DNA of 64,000 nucleotides from Oehlia diaphana. Lineage: Eukaryota; Glomeromycota; Glomeromycetes; Glomerales; Glomeraceae. The stretch spans positions 1 through 64,000 of the forward strand of contig QZLH01000423.1 in NCBI GenBank assembly GCA_003833135.1, written 5' to 3'. Each line of letters begins with the position of its first letter. The stretch's first letter is position 1. Made by a program: the position numbers and the translations under genes. This document shows positions 11,601-24,600 of the stretch, one piece after another. The notes under the pieces are model-generated. The model did not search any database. It was not told the origin of the DNA and was given only the letters and a program-made list of their open reading frames with translations.

Positions 11601-13260
11601 CATTTTAGAACCGATGATATTAGGGAAATTGCACAGAAAATGCGTGGACATGTAAATAGTTTTAGACTTTTAAATCCAATTTGGTATGATGAAATTCAAA
11701 AGGTTAAATTAATAAGTATCTTAGAAAATCAACAATACATGTATATTCATTTTCTAAGATCGATTGTACGTTATTGTATTGGTAAGTTGTTATCTTAAAA
11801 AAAATAATAATTAGAATAATTAGAATAATTTCTAATTCCTTTCTTTTATTTAGTAAAACATGATTCTACAGTCGGTTCAAAAACAATGCAAGCGTCATTT
11901 TTGTATAATGACTTATTCGAAATTAGAAGGTTAATATAATTTTTCTATTTAAAGATAAACCAAAGATGATTTTCTTTTTAGTTAATACTTTTTTTTTTGA
12001 TTTATTTTATATATAGCATAATTAAATCCGGAAAATCATTCAATGAACATTTGTCAAAATTGATAGAAACTTTGAAATTATCACGATCTGACATTCACAA
12101 GAATTCCGCAATACAAAATGCATTAGATAGTTTCGCTAATGATCCCCAACTAAAAGTAAATGTTTATGATAATTTAAATATAATTAGTGATAAAGTTTTA
12201 TCTAAATGGTATCATATAGCAAATCAAACATTTATAGAAACTCCGACAGAAACTGAAAACCAAGGAGAACTTTTCAACACAACATCACGATTTTTAAATG
12301 ATAAGATTGTCGCGGGGAAATCGTTAAAAAACCTAAATAATAATGAAACTTTTTCGTGTATCGAGAAAGAAATTTATCTTTACCATGAACATCATTTGAA
12401 TAACAATGATTTTATAATTAAATTTCATGGTTATTCAGTTTCTAATTGTAAACCAGTGTTATTTTATGATTATGCGGAACATGGTGATCTCTACACATAT
12501 ATTCAAGTAAATCATGATTCATCGAGAAATCTCCTGAAAGATTGGGGGAAAAAAATCAAACTAGCATGGGAAATAACTCAGGGCGTAAAATTTTTGCATA
12601 ATGTAAGAATTTAAAACGGATACATCAAATTCTTTTCAAAATTTACGTACAATTTATTAATAATAATATATATATATATTTTTTTTTTTACAGCAAAAAA
12701 TTTTACATTTGGACCTTCGAAGTGCAAATATTTTACTGAAAGAAGATGAAATGGGGGAGTTGATACCAACAATATCTAATTTCCTGTGGAGTAGAGACAC
12801 ATGTGATAGCAAAACTTTCGTGTATCCAAAAATAGCATCTAAAGAAAAAATTTGGAAAAGATGGCATGATCCGGATAGATTGCTTAATGAAGAAAATATT
12901 ACATCATCATCCGATATATATAGTTTAGGATTATTATTTTGGGAAATCGCTTGTTGTGAGAAAGAAAATTTACCATTTAAAGGAATTCAAATTAAAAATC
13001 TTTGTAATCATTTACAAAAAAATAATCAAGAAAAAATGCCGGAGTTACCAATAGAATATCAACGTTGGGAAAATATAGTAAAAAAAATGTGTCACTTAAA
13101 AGCAGCAGAACGGTGTAATATTGGAAGTGTAGAGATAATCATGGGAAAATTATATAAAAGAAGATCAGAATCACAGTCTTCTGTCTCAACTCTTCAATCT
13201 TTTAAATCAGAACAGTTGCCTCATTTTTCTATCTCTCAATTTAAAGATACCGAGACCTAA
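8654..13260 (+). CDS. Tandem dual kinase-like protein, copy A
   Basis: Predicted 1,130-aa protein from 17 exons: 8654..8699, 8773..8942, 9008..9142, 9212..9254, 9338..9577, 9647..9804, 9871..9904, 9985..10059, 10133..10194, 10278..10403, 10483..10559, 10633..10773, 10865..11118, 11179..11781, 11854..11929, 12017..12602, 12694..13260. All junctions keep frame. Domain 1 (about 16-240) is kinase-like: YVVK (K50), HTELSPKN (133-140, HRD Asp replaced by Glu), DFD (158-160), APE. A middle module (about 364-553) contains PRVFVIFPD, FRLLFVCEH, KKYGPW and WLCEEH. A Pro/Ser linker and a helical region (about 640-800) follow. Domain 2 (about 840-1105) has VAGK (K848), HLDLRSAN (947-954) and SNF (970-972) instead of DFG, so it is probably a pseudokinase. 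No signal peptide or membrane helix is visible, so it is presumably cytosolic. Exon 8 is the least certain. Function unknown. Confidence 0.8.
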
Positions 13261-15334
13261 ATATTATTAGATACATTTATTTTATTTAATTTATTTTGTT
13301 TTTTAACCATTATTTATTTTTTTTTAAAAAAAAAAATCGTGTAATATATATTTATTAAATACAATACTTTATATGTACATTTTATTTGAATGATTTTAGA
13401 AACATCACTAGTCCAAATCAAATGAGTACATGGGATTAAATTCTCCCAATTTAATTCTTCTTTCTCATAATAAAAAACAAAAACGCAATACTTCATATTC
13501 TAAGATAAAAAAAATTTTATAAATGTCAATTACTTTTGAATTTGTTGCGTTCAATTTTAAAATGTTATAAATCCAGCATATTGCCTCATATCTTCGATTA
13601 AATAAATATAGTTCTGTCGCACAAAATTATTATATGCAACTTTTATCATTATAACACCAGAAACTATATATTATCAATTTTTTGATTCATATATAAAGGT
13701 TGATCTACCTGTCAATACATATATCCATGTGGAAATTATATTTATGTTATATATCTTTTAAGGATTTTTATTATTCTTATATTATTATTTTCAAGGATTT
13801 TTTGCATTATCTTTTCTATAATCTTTACTTATTTTATATTATTTTCAAGGTTTTTTGTATTATTTCTTATAGGATTTTTGCATTATTTTTAAAAAATTAA
13901 AAAAATTACTATTAAATTTGCTAAATTTTAATTTTAGTTTTTAAGGTTTTTTTATATCAATTTCTATCATATAGTACAATATTTAAACTATATTTTTTTG
14001 TTTTTTTATATTTAATATCATATTACATATTTATTAATATTAATTATTAGTATTTAAAAAATTAAATTAAACATTTTTATAATTAAAAAATTTTAATTAG
14101 TTAAGATTTAATTTAAAATTTAGAGTAATTAATTTTTTATATTTTTATAAATTATTTAAAAAGTTCTTTTTTCTTAAAAATGTGATATAAGGAAAAAAAT
14201 TAATTTATATAGTGATTTTTTTTTCAAATTTTTTAATGATATAAAAAAAAAAATAATTGGTTAAAAATTATTAATTATTTTTACAAACCACTAAATGTTT
14301 ATAAAATCACACAATTTTACTTTAACTAGTATTTTATTTTTAAATTAACATATTTACCTTAAAATTTTTTTTTAAAATTTTTAATTTATATTTTAATAAT
14401 TAAATAATAAAAAGATATAAACCTAATAATATTTTTAAAAACTTTTAAATAGTAATATAATTACAAAATCCATTAATTTTAATCAAGTTGTTAATAAAGA
14501 AATCAAAAGATAAATATTTAAATTTTGAAATACATTTTAAATCAACTTGCCTTATTTATGTATAATTATTCTAATAAATAATAATAAAAATTCAAAGAAA
14601 CTAAAGAAACTATAATTTACATTAACCTTGATTATATTTTAAAGTTTTTAAAAAACAAATTATTCATCCAATAAAAATTCTGGAAAATTAAAATAATATT
14701 TCTTATATGACCAATTTTTTATTTAAAAATTCAAATAAAAAACAAATAAAATGATTTGATTGTAAAGGCCAATTAATTATATATATTAATCTAATTACTT
14801 TATGGGTTCACATTCAAAACATATAAAAAAATGATGGATGATATTAATAATGCACAAAAGAAATGAGTTAGAGGTTAGACATATAAAGATTCATGTTTCT
14901 GTAATAATTGTAAAAAGGTAGAAAGATTTTAATATAAAAGTTTTGCAATTAACAAAAGTTTTTGTACGAAATAATAATGAAATGTAAAAAATATAAAAAA
15001 AATTAACAATCATTAATAATTTTACTCTAGATTCTCAGTAAAGGATAAAATAATTTTCAACTTTATAATTGAAAAGACGTCACTGAGTGATATCAATCGG
15101 ATTTGGACATATCTAATTATCCATTGCCGGAATACACTATAAAAATAGGAATTCAAGTATAGCTTAAAAACATTATTTAGATTTGACATGAACAATGAAA
15201 GCAACTAAACTATTTATTTTTTGAAACTGTGTAATATTGCAACATGCGTTATAACATTACAAATATAAGTTAGATTAAAATAATTTTAGTTGTAATGCCG
15301 CGACTTCTAAAATTTATATTCCGTTGAATGATAA
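13261..15334. other. AT-rich intergenic region between copies A and B
   Basis: No gene is supported. At about 13730-13890 there are four degenerate tandem copies of a roughly 35-bp unit containing 'caaggattttttgcattat'. From 13900 to 14800 the sequence is extremely AT-rich without readable frames. No transposase homology or clear inverted repeat was found. It probably represents decayed duplicated or transposon DNA. Confidence 0.5.
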
Positions 15335-15545
15335 ATGCAATAGGACTTCGTGTGACTCCACATATGTAAATTGTTTGGTTATTTATATTTATTTTATTTT
15401 ATTTTATTAATCGTCTTTTTTCGATACCCATGAAAGTGAGTGTATTAATAGTAGAAATTCGGAATTTTATGACTATGTGAGAAAACAGGGCAAGGTATTA
15501 TCCAGACGCCACTTGTCAGAAATTGCTGATTGCATGAACATGTCT
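15335..15545 (+). pseudogene. Remnant of exons 13-14 of the dual kinase-like gene
   Basis: The segment 'aggacttcg…tatgtaaattg' at 15340-15375 matches the end of exon 13 and its donor in the intact copies. After a gap, 'cgatacccatgaaagtg' (15422-15438), 'gactatgtgagaaaaca' and 'agacgccac…gaaattgctgattgcatgaacatg' (15510-15541) follow the order of exon 14 (DTHES…WLCE…RRHF..REIA.KMRGH), with large deletions and stops. It sits immediately upstream of the 5' block of copy B and is therefore the tail fragment of an extinct copy between A and B. Confidence 0.65.
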
Positions 15546-15631
15546 GCTAGATCAATTTAATATATTTAATATGGAGTTTCATTTTTTGGGCGCACGTCTA
15601 AAACAAGCCATGCATAAATGAAATAAAATAA

Positions 15632-16056
15632 AATTACGGCATGCATATTGCATAGCGTTGCACATAATGTTGCAACTAAACCTATAATGAATACATTTCC
15701 AAATGAAAAACTATATATGGGTTTTTATTTGCAAAGAATTAAATTTAAAAAATAAACAAATATGGAATTTATAAAAATCGGTCGCCTTTATAATAATATA
15801 TATTACTACTATGATCTTGAGAAATAAAGAAAATAAATTTATACAAATGAATGATATATTTATTTCCTGTACTACAAACTAAAAATTATCAAAGTTTCTT
15901 TATAAATCTCATCTTCATTCTATTGTCTAATGAGAATATTGTTCTTTATGTGGGACAGTAAATTACGATTTATCGTATATCTCATTTCTTTTAATTGAAT
16001 TTATTATTGCCTTCTTTTTTTTTTTAAAAAAAAAAACAAGAAAAAAATTCCTTAAT
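15632..16056 (+). promoter_or_regulatory. Conserved 5' block upstream of copy B
   Basis: It contains the same ordered pieces as the other copies: 'ggcatgcatattgcat', 'caactaaacctataatga' (15670-15690), then 'tttctttataaatctcatcttcattctattgtctaatgagaa' spread over 15894-15935 and 'tatgtgggacagtaaat' (15948-15964). The proximal piece is almost identical to that of copy D, fitting the B/D subtype. Confidence 0.5.
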
Positions 16057-19000
16057 ATGCATAATAATTTAAGAGACAAGCTTGGGGGTAAAGTTGGAGA
16101 TAATTATCCATCTAATTAGATGATAATCACATAACGTTAATTAAATATAATTGTTTAAATAGAACGATATGAAATTATAAGAAATTTCCGATACGGTAGA
16201 GACTTTAACGTTTATAAAGCTTATGAAGTGAATAATGATAAATCAAGAGTTCCTTACGTAATAAAATCTTACAAAACAAGAGAAGCATTCGAAACAGAAT
16301 CTCAGGTGCTAGAAATATTAAAAGATGCAAAGGTAAATTATTTAGTGTGAAATTAATTACATTTGAAAAAAAAAGTTTATTATAATTTTATTTTTGTTCA
16401 AAAACAATATAGAATATTATGCAAATGGTAGATGTTTACCCACAGCAATCAATTATTGTTTGTGAATGTGCTCTGTATGACTTGGAGACATTTTTAAGTC
16501 ATCAAGATTATAGTCAGCGACATAGAGAGGAAGGTGGTATAATAAAGGTGGATTTTTATGCAATAATTCGTTGATTTTTTTTTTTTATAAAATAAAATTC
16601 GTAATTTATATACTTTATACGTTATAAGGATATTGTTTCGGGTCTTCTGGAACTTCAAAAGCATAATATAGGTAAATTTCTGCTATCTAACCGATAAAAA
16701 TATTACGATCGCGTTACGATTTACTATTCATCAGAAGATACCTATTACCTATATGGTATTTGTGAAGTCACGTGATCAACAAATCTCACTGCAATTTTTT
16801 TAATTTGTTTATTTAATAGTGCATACTGAATTATCACCGAAAAATATAATGTTCTTTCAAGAGAAAGATGGTTACACTGAAAGATGGAAGTTGATCGATT
16901 TTGACTCTGCATGTATTGCTGATCGAGATTGCGTAAAAATCGTTACGAATTATTCGGCACCCGAGATTATAAGAGCGTACGAGAATAGAACAGAAATCAA
17001 AGCTAATTATTCAATGGATATGTTTTCTTTCGGGCTCGTTTTATATTTTCTTGAAAAAGGTATATTTTTTTAATGATGCAATAAATCTTCCAATTAAAAA
17101 TAATAATTTACTTGCTATTCTTTTATTATCTAATTAATTAGGTCAACATTATTGGGATGGAGAAAGTGAAGTAGCAAAAGAAGAAATAGTATCATCAAAA
17201 CACCTGTTGATTGATGTTCATGATCCTTCTGCTTGTTTTATTATAAAAGAATTACTTAGTAAACCTATTTTAAGTAGAATGACACTGCAGAAATTTATGG
17301 TAATCGTACAAACCAACAATTTTAATCTCGTTATTATAATGGTTCAGATTCTAATCAATTATTATTATTATTTTGATAGCAATCATCATATTACACTAGA
17401 GAATCAGGTAATCAAAATATAATAAAAGAAACCAATTAACATTTTAATTAATATTTTATTAATATAAGATAACTTGTCAAACGTAACATATAGAAAAAAA
17501 TATAAACGGAACAAATATAATGATATTAGGTGATCAGATCCTGGAAGGTAAATAGACAATAAGAAAAAAAGAACAATTTTCGTTTTTTAGTTTGATATTA
17601 ATTGAATATATATTAGAACCAGCGAATATCGTTAATAATGAATTTGTTGAATATGATTCTGATTATCTATATGGAACGAACGACGTAGAGTTTCGATTGT
17701 ATCAACAAGTAAGAACTGGAATAATCAACTTTCTTAAATTATTAATTTAAGATATTTCTTCCAAGTAATTATGAAAATTTTCATTTAGAAAACGTTTAAA
17801 ACTTTCCTTGAAAATTATCATAATGAAATGAAAAAAAGCCTAGAAATAATGAGCAGCAAAATTGATAATTGTACAAAAGCTGTAGAGGGTTTAACTACAA
17901 AAATTCCACAATGGGTAAATAATTTTAAAATTTAAATCCATTTAAAATTATATTAGTCCTTTTATAAAAAAATTCTTTTTTCATTAAAAAAAAAGTTGGT
18001 CAAGGTTAAATATGAAAAGGTTCCAAGAGTGTTTGTTATGGTCCCCGATAAAAAAGATTGGAAAAAACCAGCGTATGTGACATTTCCTATAAATTCTTTT
18101 AATACAATCGTTATTTTATAATTGTATTTATTCAATTATAGAACATGGATTTCATCGAAGCCCTTCCGTCTTTTATTTGTTTGCGAACATAAAGGACAAT
18201 GGCACATTCCGGAACAAACAGGTTACAAAGTTCTTCAAGTTCCTCAATTTATTAAAAAATATGGACCTTGGATAAATCTCTGGTAAATTATAGAGTTATT
18301 CATGATATGCTTATTACTAATATTTACTAATAGATTTTTTGCAAATTTTGACAATAGTTTAAGTGCATTATCCGGTGCTATGGGAATTATGGCACCGAAC
18401 ATGATTCACATATTTCCAAAGAGCATTGCCAACATTCTATTAACAGTATTTAATCATGATAAATCTAACTTTATGCAACATATTCAAGAAATTATGGATA
18501 CAATTGATATTGGTGGAAAAACTATAACCGATGAACAACCTAAATTTAATCCTTTAAACAAGGAACGCGACATTCCTTATCAAACGATAAATGCTACAGG
18601 ACTTCGCGAACTCAAAAGTATGTAATCATTCGTTTTTTTTTGAGCCGCCGTTTTTTTTTTAATTTAGATTAAATTTATTTTCTTTCAGAGTTTCTTGATA
18701 CACATGAAAGTGCGGATCATTTTGGTGGATTAGTACAATGTGTTGACGAAGAAACCGAAGAAATATTATGGCTATGTGAAAAACATAGAAATGGATATCA
18801 TGCTAGACGAACTGAGTCAGAAGCTCCATCGTCTTCTCGGGAATATTCACCACGTGATTCATCAAATCAATATCCGAAAAATGTATTCGTACAAAAATTT
18901 TCAACATCTATTCCTCTTGTTTCTTCTCCGGTTGATACTGAATTCGTATCACCAAAATATCCATTATCTATCTCTCCTGTTTCTTCGATTGAAACTACAT

Positions 19001-20856
19001 CCGCACCACCAAAAATTCCATTACCTACTTCTGGTTTTCCTTCTCCAGTTGAAACTATATTCGTGTCTTCTCCAGTTTTTCCTGTTTCTCCTATTTCTCC
19101 AATTGAAACTATGTTCGTAAAACAAGATGATATAAATAAATCACATGCTAATGATATTAATAACATAAATGATATAGATCCATCACAAAAATTAGACTAT
19201 GTATGTAAAATACTTTCCGAAGTAATAGACAATGCGCATGCATCTGGAAGAAGACACTTTAGAAACGATGATATTAGAGAAATTGCGAAGAAAATGCGTG
19301 GGCATGTGAATGATTTTAAACTTTTATGCCCAACTTGGAATGATGATATTCAAAAAAATAAGTTTATAAGTATTTTACAAAATCAGGAATACTTGTATAT
19401 TCATTTTCTAAGATCAATTGTGCGTTACTGTATTGGTAAGTTGTTTATTTTCTTTCTCTTAAAATAATTAATTATAATGACTTCTAATTCTTTTTTTTAA
19501 TTATTATTATTAGTAAAAGATGATTTTTCTGTCGTTTCATTTAAAAAACAAATGTCATTTTTGTGTGCTGACGTATTCGAAATTAATAAGTTAGTATATT
19601 ACTATTTTTATATATATCAGATATATTTTTTTTATTAAATGATATTAACTCTCTTTTGATTGATTTTATGTGTAGCATAATTAAAGCTGGAAGATTATTC
19701 AATGAATATTTATCAAAATTAATAGAAGCTTTGGAATTACCGGAACATGACTTCCACAGGAATTCCGTAATTCAAACTGAATTAGATAATTTCGCTAATG
19801 AACCAGATCTTAAAGTAAATGTTGGCGATAATTTAAATATAATTAGCGATAAAATTTTATCTAAAAGATATCATATATCGAGTCAAGTATGTAGTATTTC
19901 TCCGACAGAAATTGATGGGGAATTTTTCAAAACAACAATACGATCTTTAAACAATAAGGTTGTCGCAGGAAAATCACTAAAACACCTTACTAACAATAAT
20001 AGTTTTTTATGTATCGAGAAAGAGATTTATCTTTACCATGAACATCAATTGAATAATCATGACTATATAATTAAATTTCATGGTTATTCAGTTTACAGTT
20101 GTAAACCGATATTGTTTTATGATCATGCAGAATATGGAGACCTCTTCGCATATTTCCAAGTAAATCATAGATCATTGAATCTCTTGAAAGATTGGAGAGA
20201 TAAAATCAAATTAGCATGGGAAATAACTCAGGGCATAAAATATTTGCATAATGTAAGAATTTAAGAATGCCGTACATCGAATTCTTTTCAAAAATTTTAC
20301 ATATTTTTAATATAATAATAATATTTTTTTTTTTCAGCAAAAAATTTTACATTTGGACCTTCGAAGTGCAAATATTTTACTTGAACAAGATGGAATAAGG
20401 AAAACTTTAATACCAAAAATATCTAATTTTCTGTGGAGCAGAAACTTACACGATAACAAAACTTTTGTTTGTCCAAAAATAAAATCCAAAGAAAAAGTTT
20501 GGAAAAGATGGTATGATCCGGAAAGATTATTAAATAAAGAAAGTCTTGTTGCATCATCTGATATATATAGTTTAGGATTATTATTTTGGGAAATCGCTTG
20601 GTGTAAAGCAGGAAATTTGCCATTTAAAAAAGTTTCGATTAAAAATCTTTATAATCATTTACAGAAAAATAATCAAGAAAAAATGCCAGAGTTACCAATA
20701 GAATATAAACGTTGGAAGGATATAGTAAACAAAATGTGTCAATTCAAATCAGGAGAACGTAATGATATTGGAAGCGTAGAGATAATTATGAGAAATTTAT
20801 ATAAGGGAAGATCAGAATCAATGTCTTCTTTCTCAACTGATGCGACTTACTATTAA
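16057..20856 (+). CDS. Tandem dual kinase-like protein, copy B
   Basis: Predicted 1,157-aa protein, 17 exons: 16057..16087, 16163..16332, 16413..16547, 16629..16671, 16820..17059, 17142..17299, 17380..17407, 17494..17547, 17617..17708, 17789..17914, 17996..18072, 18142..18282, 18358..18617, 18689..19435, 19514..19589, 19676..20252, 20338..20856. The exon 1 donor used by the other copies (GGAG|GT) is mutated here to GGAG|AT. An upstream in-frame GTAAAG at 16088 restores the phase and gives the 31-nt exon 1 listed, shortening the protein by four residues. Domain 1 has HTELSPKN and DFD. Domain 2 has HLDLRSAN and SNF, with PERL at the APE position. The Pro/Ser linker is the longest of the four copies (exon 14 is 747 nt, against 537-702) and contains repeated SPVxT/FxSPV units. 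Subtype B/D by shared residues such as QEKDGYTERWK. Likely role: same as copy A, unknown. Confidence 0.78.
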
Positions 20857-21169
20857 ATCAAAATTATTATTTTAAAGATTTATTTTATCTTATTTTTATC
20901 ATAATTGGTTTTCATATAATATATGTATCTATAACATTATAACGAAATAAAAAAAAATTTTCTCTGGAATTGTACGTTATATCACACAAACATACATACA
21001 TATATTATAGATTTTGTGTTGTAAATTTCCTCGCTCTTCGTCATTTTTTCAAAGATCTAAGATAAGAGATGACTGTGTGTCGCTCTGAACATCATAACAT
21101 GTACAGTACGTATACACCCGTACTTAAAATTGATAATCCGTAGAAACTTTAACTAGGAAAATTCAAACT
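20857..21169. other. Spacer between copies B and C
   Basis: Short AT-rich 3' flank of copy B. Nothing coding or repeated was recognised. A slightly GC-richer patch (21030-21120) precedes the duplicated 5' block of copy C. Confidence 0.5.
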
Positions 21170-21615
21170 ACTATGTGGAAATTATTATTTATACGGGCAC
21201 GGCTGTTAGATCGATTTAATATGGGGAATTCTGCACTGGAGAAATGCGTATAATAATTTTTCGGTGCAATACCCAAAATATGCAAGGAACGAAACCAATT
21301 TTGCTTATCATGCAAAAAAAATATGCATATTTACATAGTGTTGCAAGTTGCATTGAACTAACCCTATAATGTACCTTTAAATGAAAAATGGTTTTGATAG
21401 TGATTCATTCGAAGCATAATCATATGAATATGGAATTTTAAAACGATCTTTTGGTTTTATTGTAAATATATTACTTTACTAGGATTTGTCAGGAATAATA
21501 TTTTCTAATGAATTGTTCTTTTATGTGGAACAGTAAATTGTATATCTTACTTCTTTTCGATTGAATTTATTATTACCCTCACTTTTTTTTTTAACAAAAA
21601 AAAAATTCTTTAAAC
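21170..21615 (+). promoter_or_regulatory. Conserved 5' block upstream of copy C
   Basis: It begins with 'gggcacggctgttagatcga' (about 21195), nearly identical to the D block at about 37324. It continues with 'gcatatttacat', 'ctataatgtac..ttaaatgaaaa' (21363-21388), 'tatgtggaacagtaaatt' and 'tatcttacttcttttcgat', and an A-run before the ATG. It resembles D far more than A, although the body of gene C is A-like. Confidence 0.55.
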
Positions 21616-24600
21616 ATGCATAATAATTTAAGAGACAAGCTTGAGGGTGAAGTTGGAGGTAATTAATCCATTGAGTTATTGAGTAATAATCACATAACAT
21701 GAATTAAATAAAATTATTTTAATAGAACGATATAAAATTATAAGAAATTGTCGATACGGAAATAACCTTAACGTTTATAAAGCCCATAAAGTGGTTAATA
21801 ATAAATTAAGGATTCCTTATGTAGTAAAGTATTATGATACAAGAGAAGCATTCGAAATAGAGTCACAGATGTTAGAAATGTTAAAGGATGTAAAGGTAAT
21901 TTATTTTATGTATGTAGAATCCCATTCAGAAAAAAAAATCAATATAATTTTATTTTATAGAATATTATGCAGATGATAGACATTTACCCACAACAATCAA
22001 TTATCGTTTGCGAATGTGCTTTATATGACTTGGAAACATTTTTAGGTCACCTGGATTATGGACAGCGACATACTAAAGAGAAAGATGAAATAGTAAAGGT
22101 AAATTAATTTTATTATTATTTATACTAAACTTCATTATTTTCTAAAAATTTACAAATTTTTATTAGGATATTGTTTCGGGTCTCTCGGAACTTCAAAAGC
22201 ATAACATAGGTAGGTAATTTTACTATCGTCTATCATCTATTCATAGTAATTTATTTTAATTGACAACATTGTCTTAATATTAGTACATACTGAATTATCA
22301 CCGAAAAATATAATGTACTTTAAAAATAAAGATGATTGTGACGAAAGATGGAAGTTAATTGATTTTGACTCGGCATGTATTGTTGATAAAGATGATGTAA
22401 AAATCGTAACGAATTATTCAGCCCCCGAGATTATAAGATCGCATGAAAATAAAACAGAAATTAAAGCAAATTTTGCGATGGACATGTTTTCTTTTGGACT
22501 CGTTTTATATTTTCTTGAAACAGGTAACATTTTTGACGGCGCAGTAAAATTNNNNNNNNNNNNNNNNNNNNNNNNNNNNNNNNNNNNNNNNNNNNNNNNN
22601 NNNNNNNNNNNNNNNNNNNNNNNNNNNNNNNNNNNNNNNNNNNNNNNNNNNNNNNNNNNNNNNNNNNNNNNNNNNNNNNNNNNNNNNNNNNNNNNNNNNN
22701 NNNNNNNNNNNNNNNNNNNNNNNNNNNNNNNNNNNNNNNNNNNNNNNNNNNNNNNNNNNNNNNNNNNNNNNNNNNNNNNNNNNNNNNNNNNNNNNNNNNN
22801 NNNNNNNNNNNNNNNNNNNNNNNNNNNNNNNNNNNNNNNNNNNNNNNNNNNNNNNNNNNNNNNNNNNNNNNNNNNNNNNNNNNNNNNNNNNNNNNNNNNN
22901 NNNNNNNNNNNNNNNNNNNNNNNNNNNNNNNNNNNNNNNNNNNNNNNNNNNNNNNNNNNNNNNNNNNNNNNNNNNNNNNNNNNNNNNNNNNNNNNNNNNN
23001 NNNNNNNNNNNNNNNNNNNNNNNNNNNNNNNNNNNNNNNNNNNNNNNNNNNNNNNNNNNNNNNNNNNNNNNNNNNNNNNNNNNNNNNNNNNNNNNNNNNN
23101 NNNNNNNNNNNNNNNNNNNNNNNNNNNNNNNNNNNNNNNNNNNNNNNNNNNNNNNNNNNNNNNNNNNNNNNNNNNNNNNNNNNNNNNNNNNNNNNNNNNN
23201 NNNNNNNNNNNNNNNNNNNNNNNNNNNNNNNNNNNNNNNNNNNNNNNNNNNNNNNNNNNNNNNNNNNNNNNNNNNNNNNNNNNNNNNNNNNNNNNNNNNN
23301 NNNNNNNNNNNNNNNNNNNNNATCCTACTGCCTGTTTTATTATTAAAGAACTACTTAGTAAAACTATTTTAAGTAGAATGACACTGCAGAAATTTATGGT
23401 AAATTATACGAATTATTTAATGATTTTAATTCTCCTTTTTTTTATTGGCTAAAAATTATCATATTCTAATTATTTATTACTATTTTGATAGAAATCAACA
23501 TATTATATCGGAGAAACAAAAACTGGTAAGAAAAAATAGATTAAATGATGAAATGAATATTTAGTATTAAAAAGAAAATTTGTTAAACATATAGAAAACA
23601 AAACATACTTAGAATACATAATGTTATCTTATATACATAATAAGAAAGTTTCATCAGGTCTGATATTAAGTATTAACTGGATTTATATTTAGAACCAATG
23701 AATATGAGCGAAGAAGAATTATATGTAGTAGGAATTGAAAGTTTTTTAAATTATAACTCTCTAAGATATTTCTTCAAAGTTTAATTGTGAAAAAAAAAAC
23801 TTCATTTTAGAGAAATTTTCTTGAAAGTTATCACAACGAAATGAAAAAACAATTAGAAGAGATGAGTAGTAAAATTGATAATTGTACGGTTGCCGTGGGG
23901 GACTTAACTAAGAAAATTCCACAATTGGTAAGTAATTTTTTAATTTCATAATTCATTTATTTAATTCATTAATTTAATTAATCCTTTCTTTAAAAAATAA
24001 TAAGTTAGCCAAAGTTAAAAATGAAAAGGTTCCAAGAGTGTTTGTTATATTCCCTGATGAAAAAGATTGGAAAAAACTAACGTATGTGATATTTCTTTAA
24101 ATTATTTAATTTAACCGTTATTTTATTTTAACATTGCATTTATTCGATTATAGAACATGGATGTTAGCAAATCCCTTTCGTCTTTTATTTGTTTGCGAAC
24201 ACAAAGATCAATGGCACCTTCCGAAACAAAAAGGCTATAAAGTTCTTAAAATTCCTCAATTTATTAAAAAATATGGACCTTGGATAAATCTCTGGTAAAA
24301 TAATTTCATAATTTATATAATTTATCCTCGTCATCATCATTATATAACTGATATTTTGTAAATTGACGATAGCTTAAAAGTACTATCTAGCGCTGTGGGA
24401 ATTACGGCGTCAAATTTATTTGCCGATGATTTTCTATTGACGATATTTAATCTAGCTGATAATTCTGACATTATGCAACATATTCAAGAAATAATTGATA
24501 CAATTGACATTGGTGTAAAAACTTTATGCGATGAACTACCTGACTTTAATCCTTTGAATAATGAGAGCAACACTCCCTATAAAATAATAAATGAATCAGG

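Noticed and set aside
16100..16162. AT-AG or U12-type reading of intron 1 in copy B
   Set aside because: The sequence after the AT does not match ATATCCTT and there is no TTCCTTAAC-like branch site. A point mutation of the GT donor with rescue by the upstream GTAAAG is simpler.
18867..19166. Antisense Gly/Glu/Thr-rich frame over exon 14 of copy B (and 40772-41077 in copy D)
   Set aside because: It is the mirror of the Pro/Ser repeat linker on the sense strand; the sense frame is spliced in phase and conserved in four copies.
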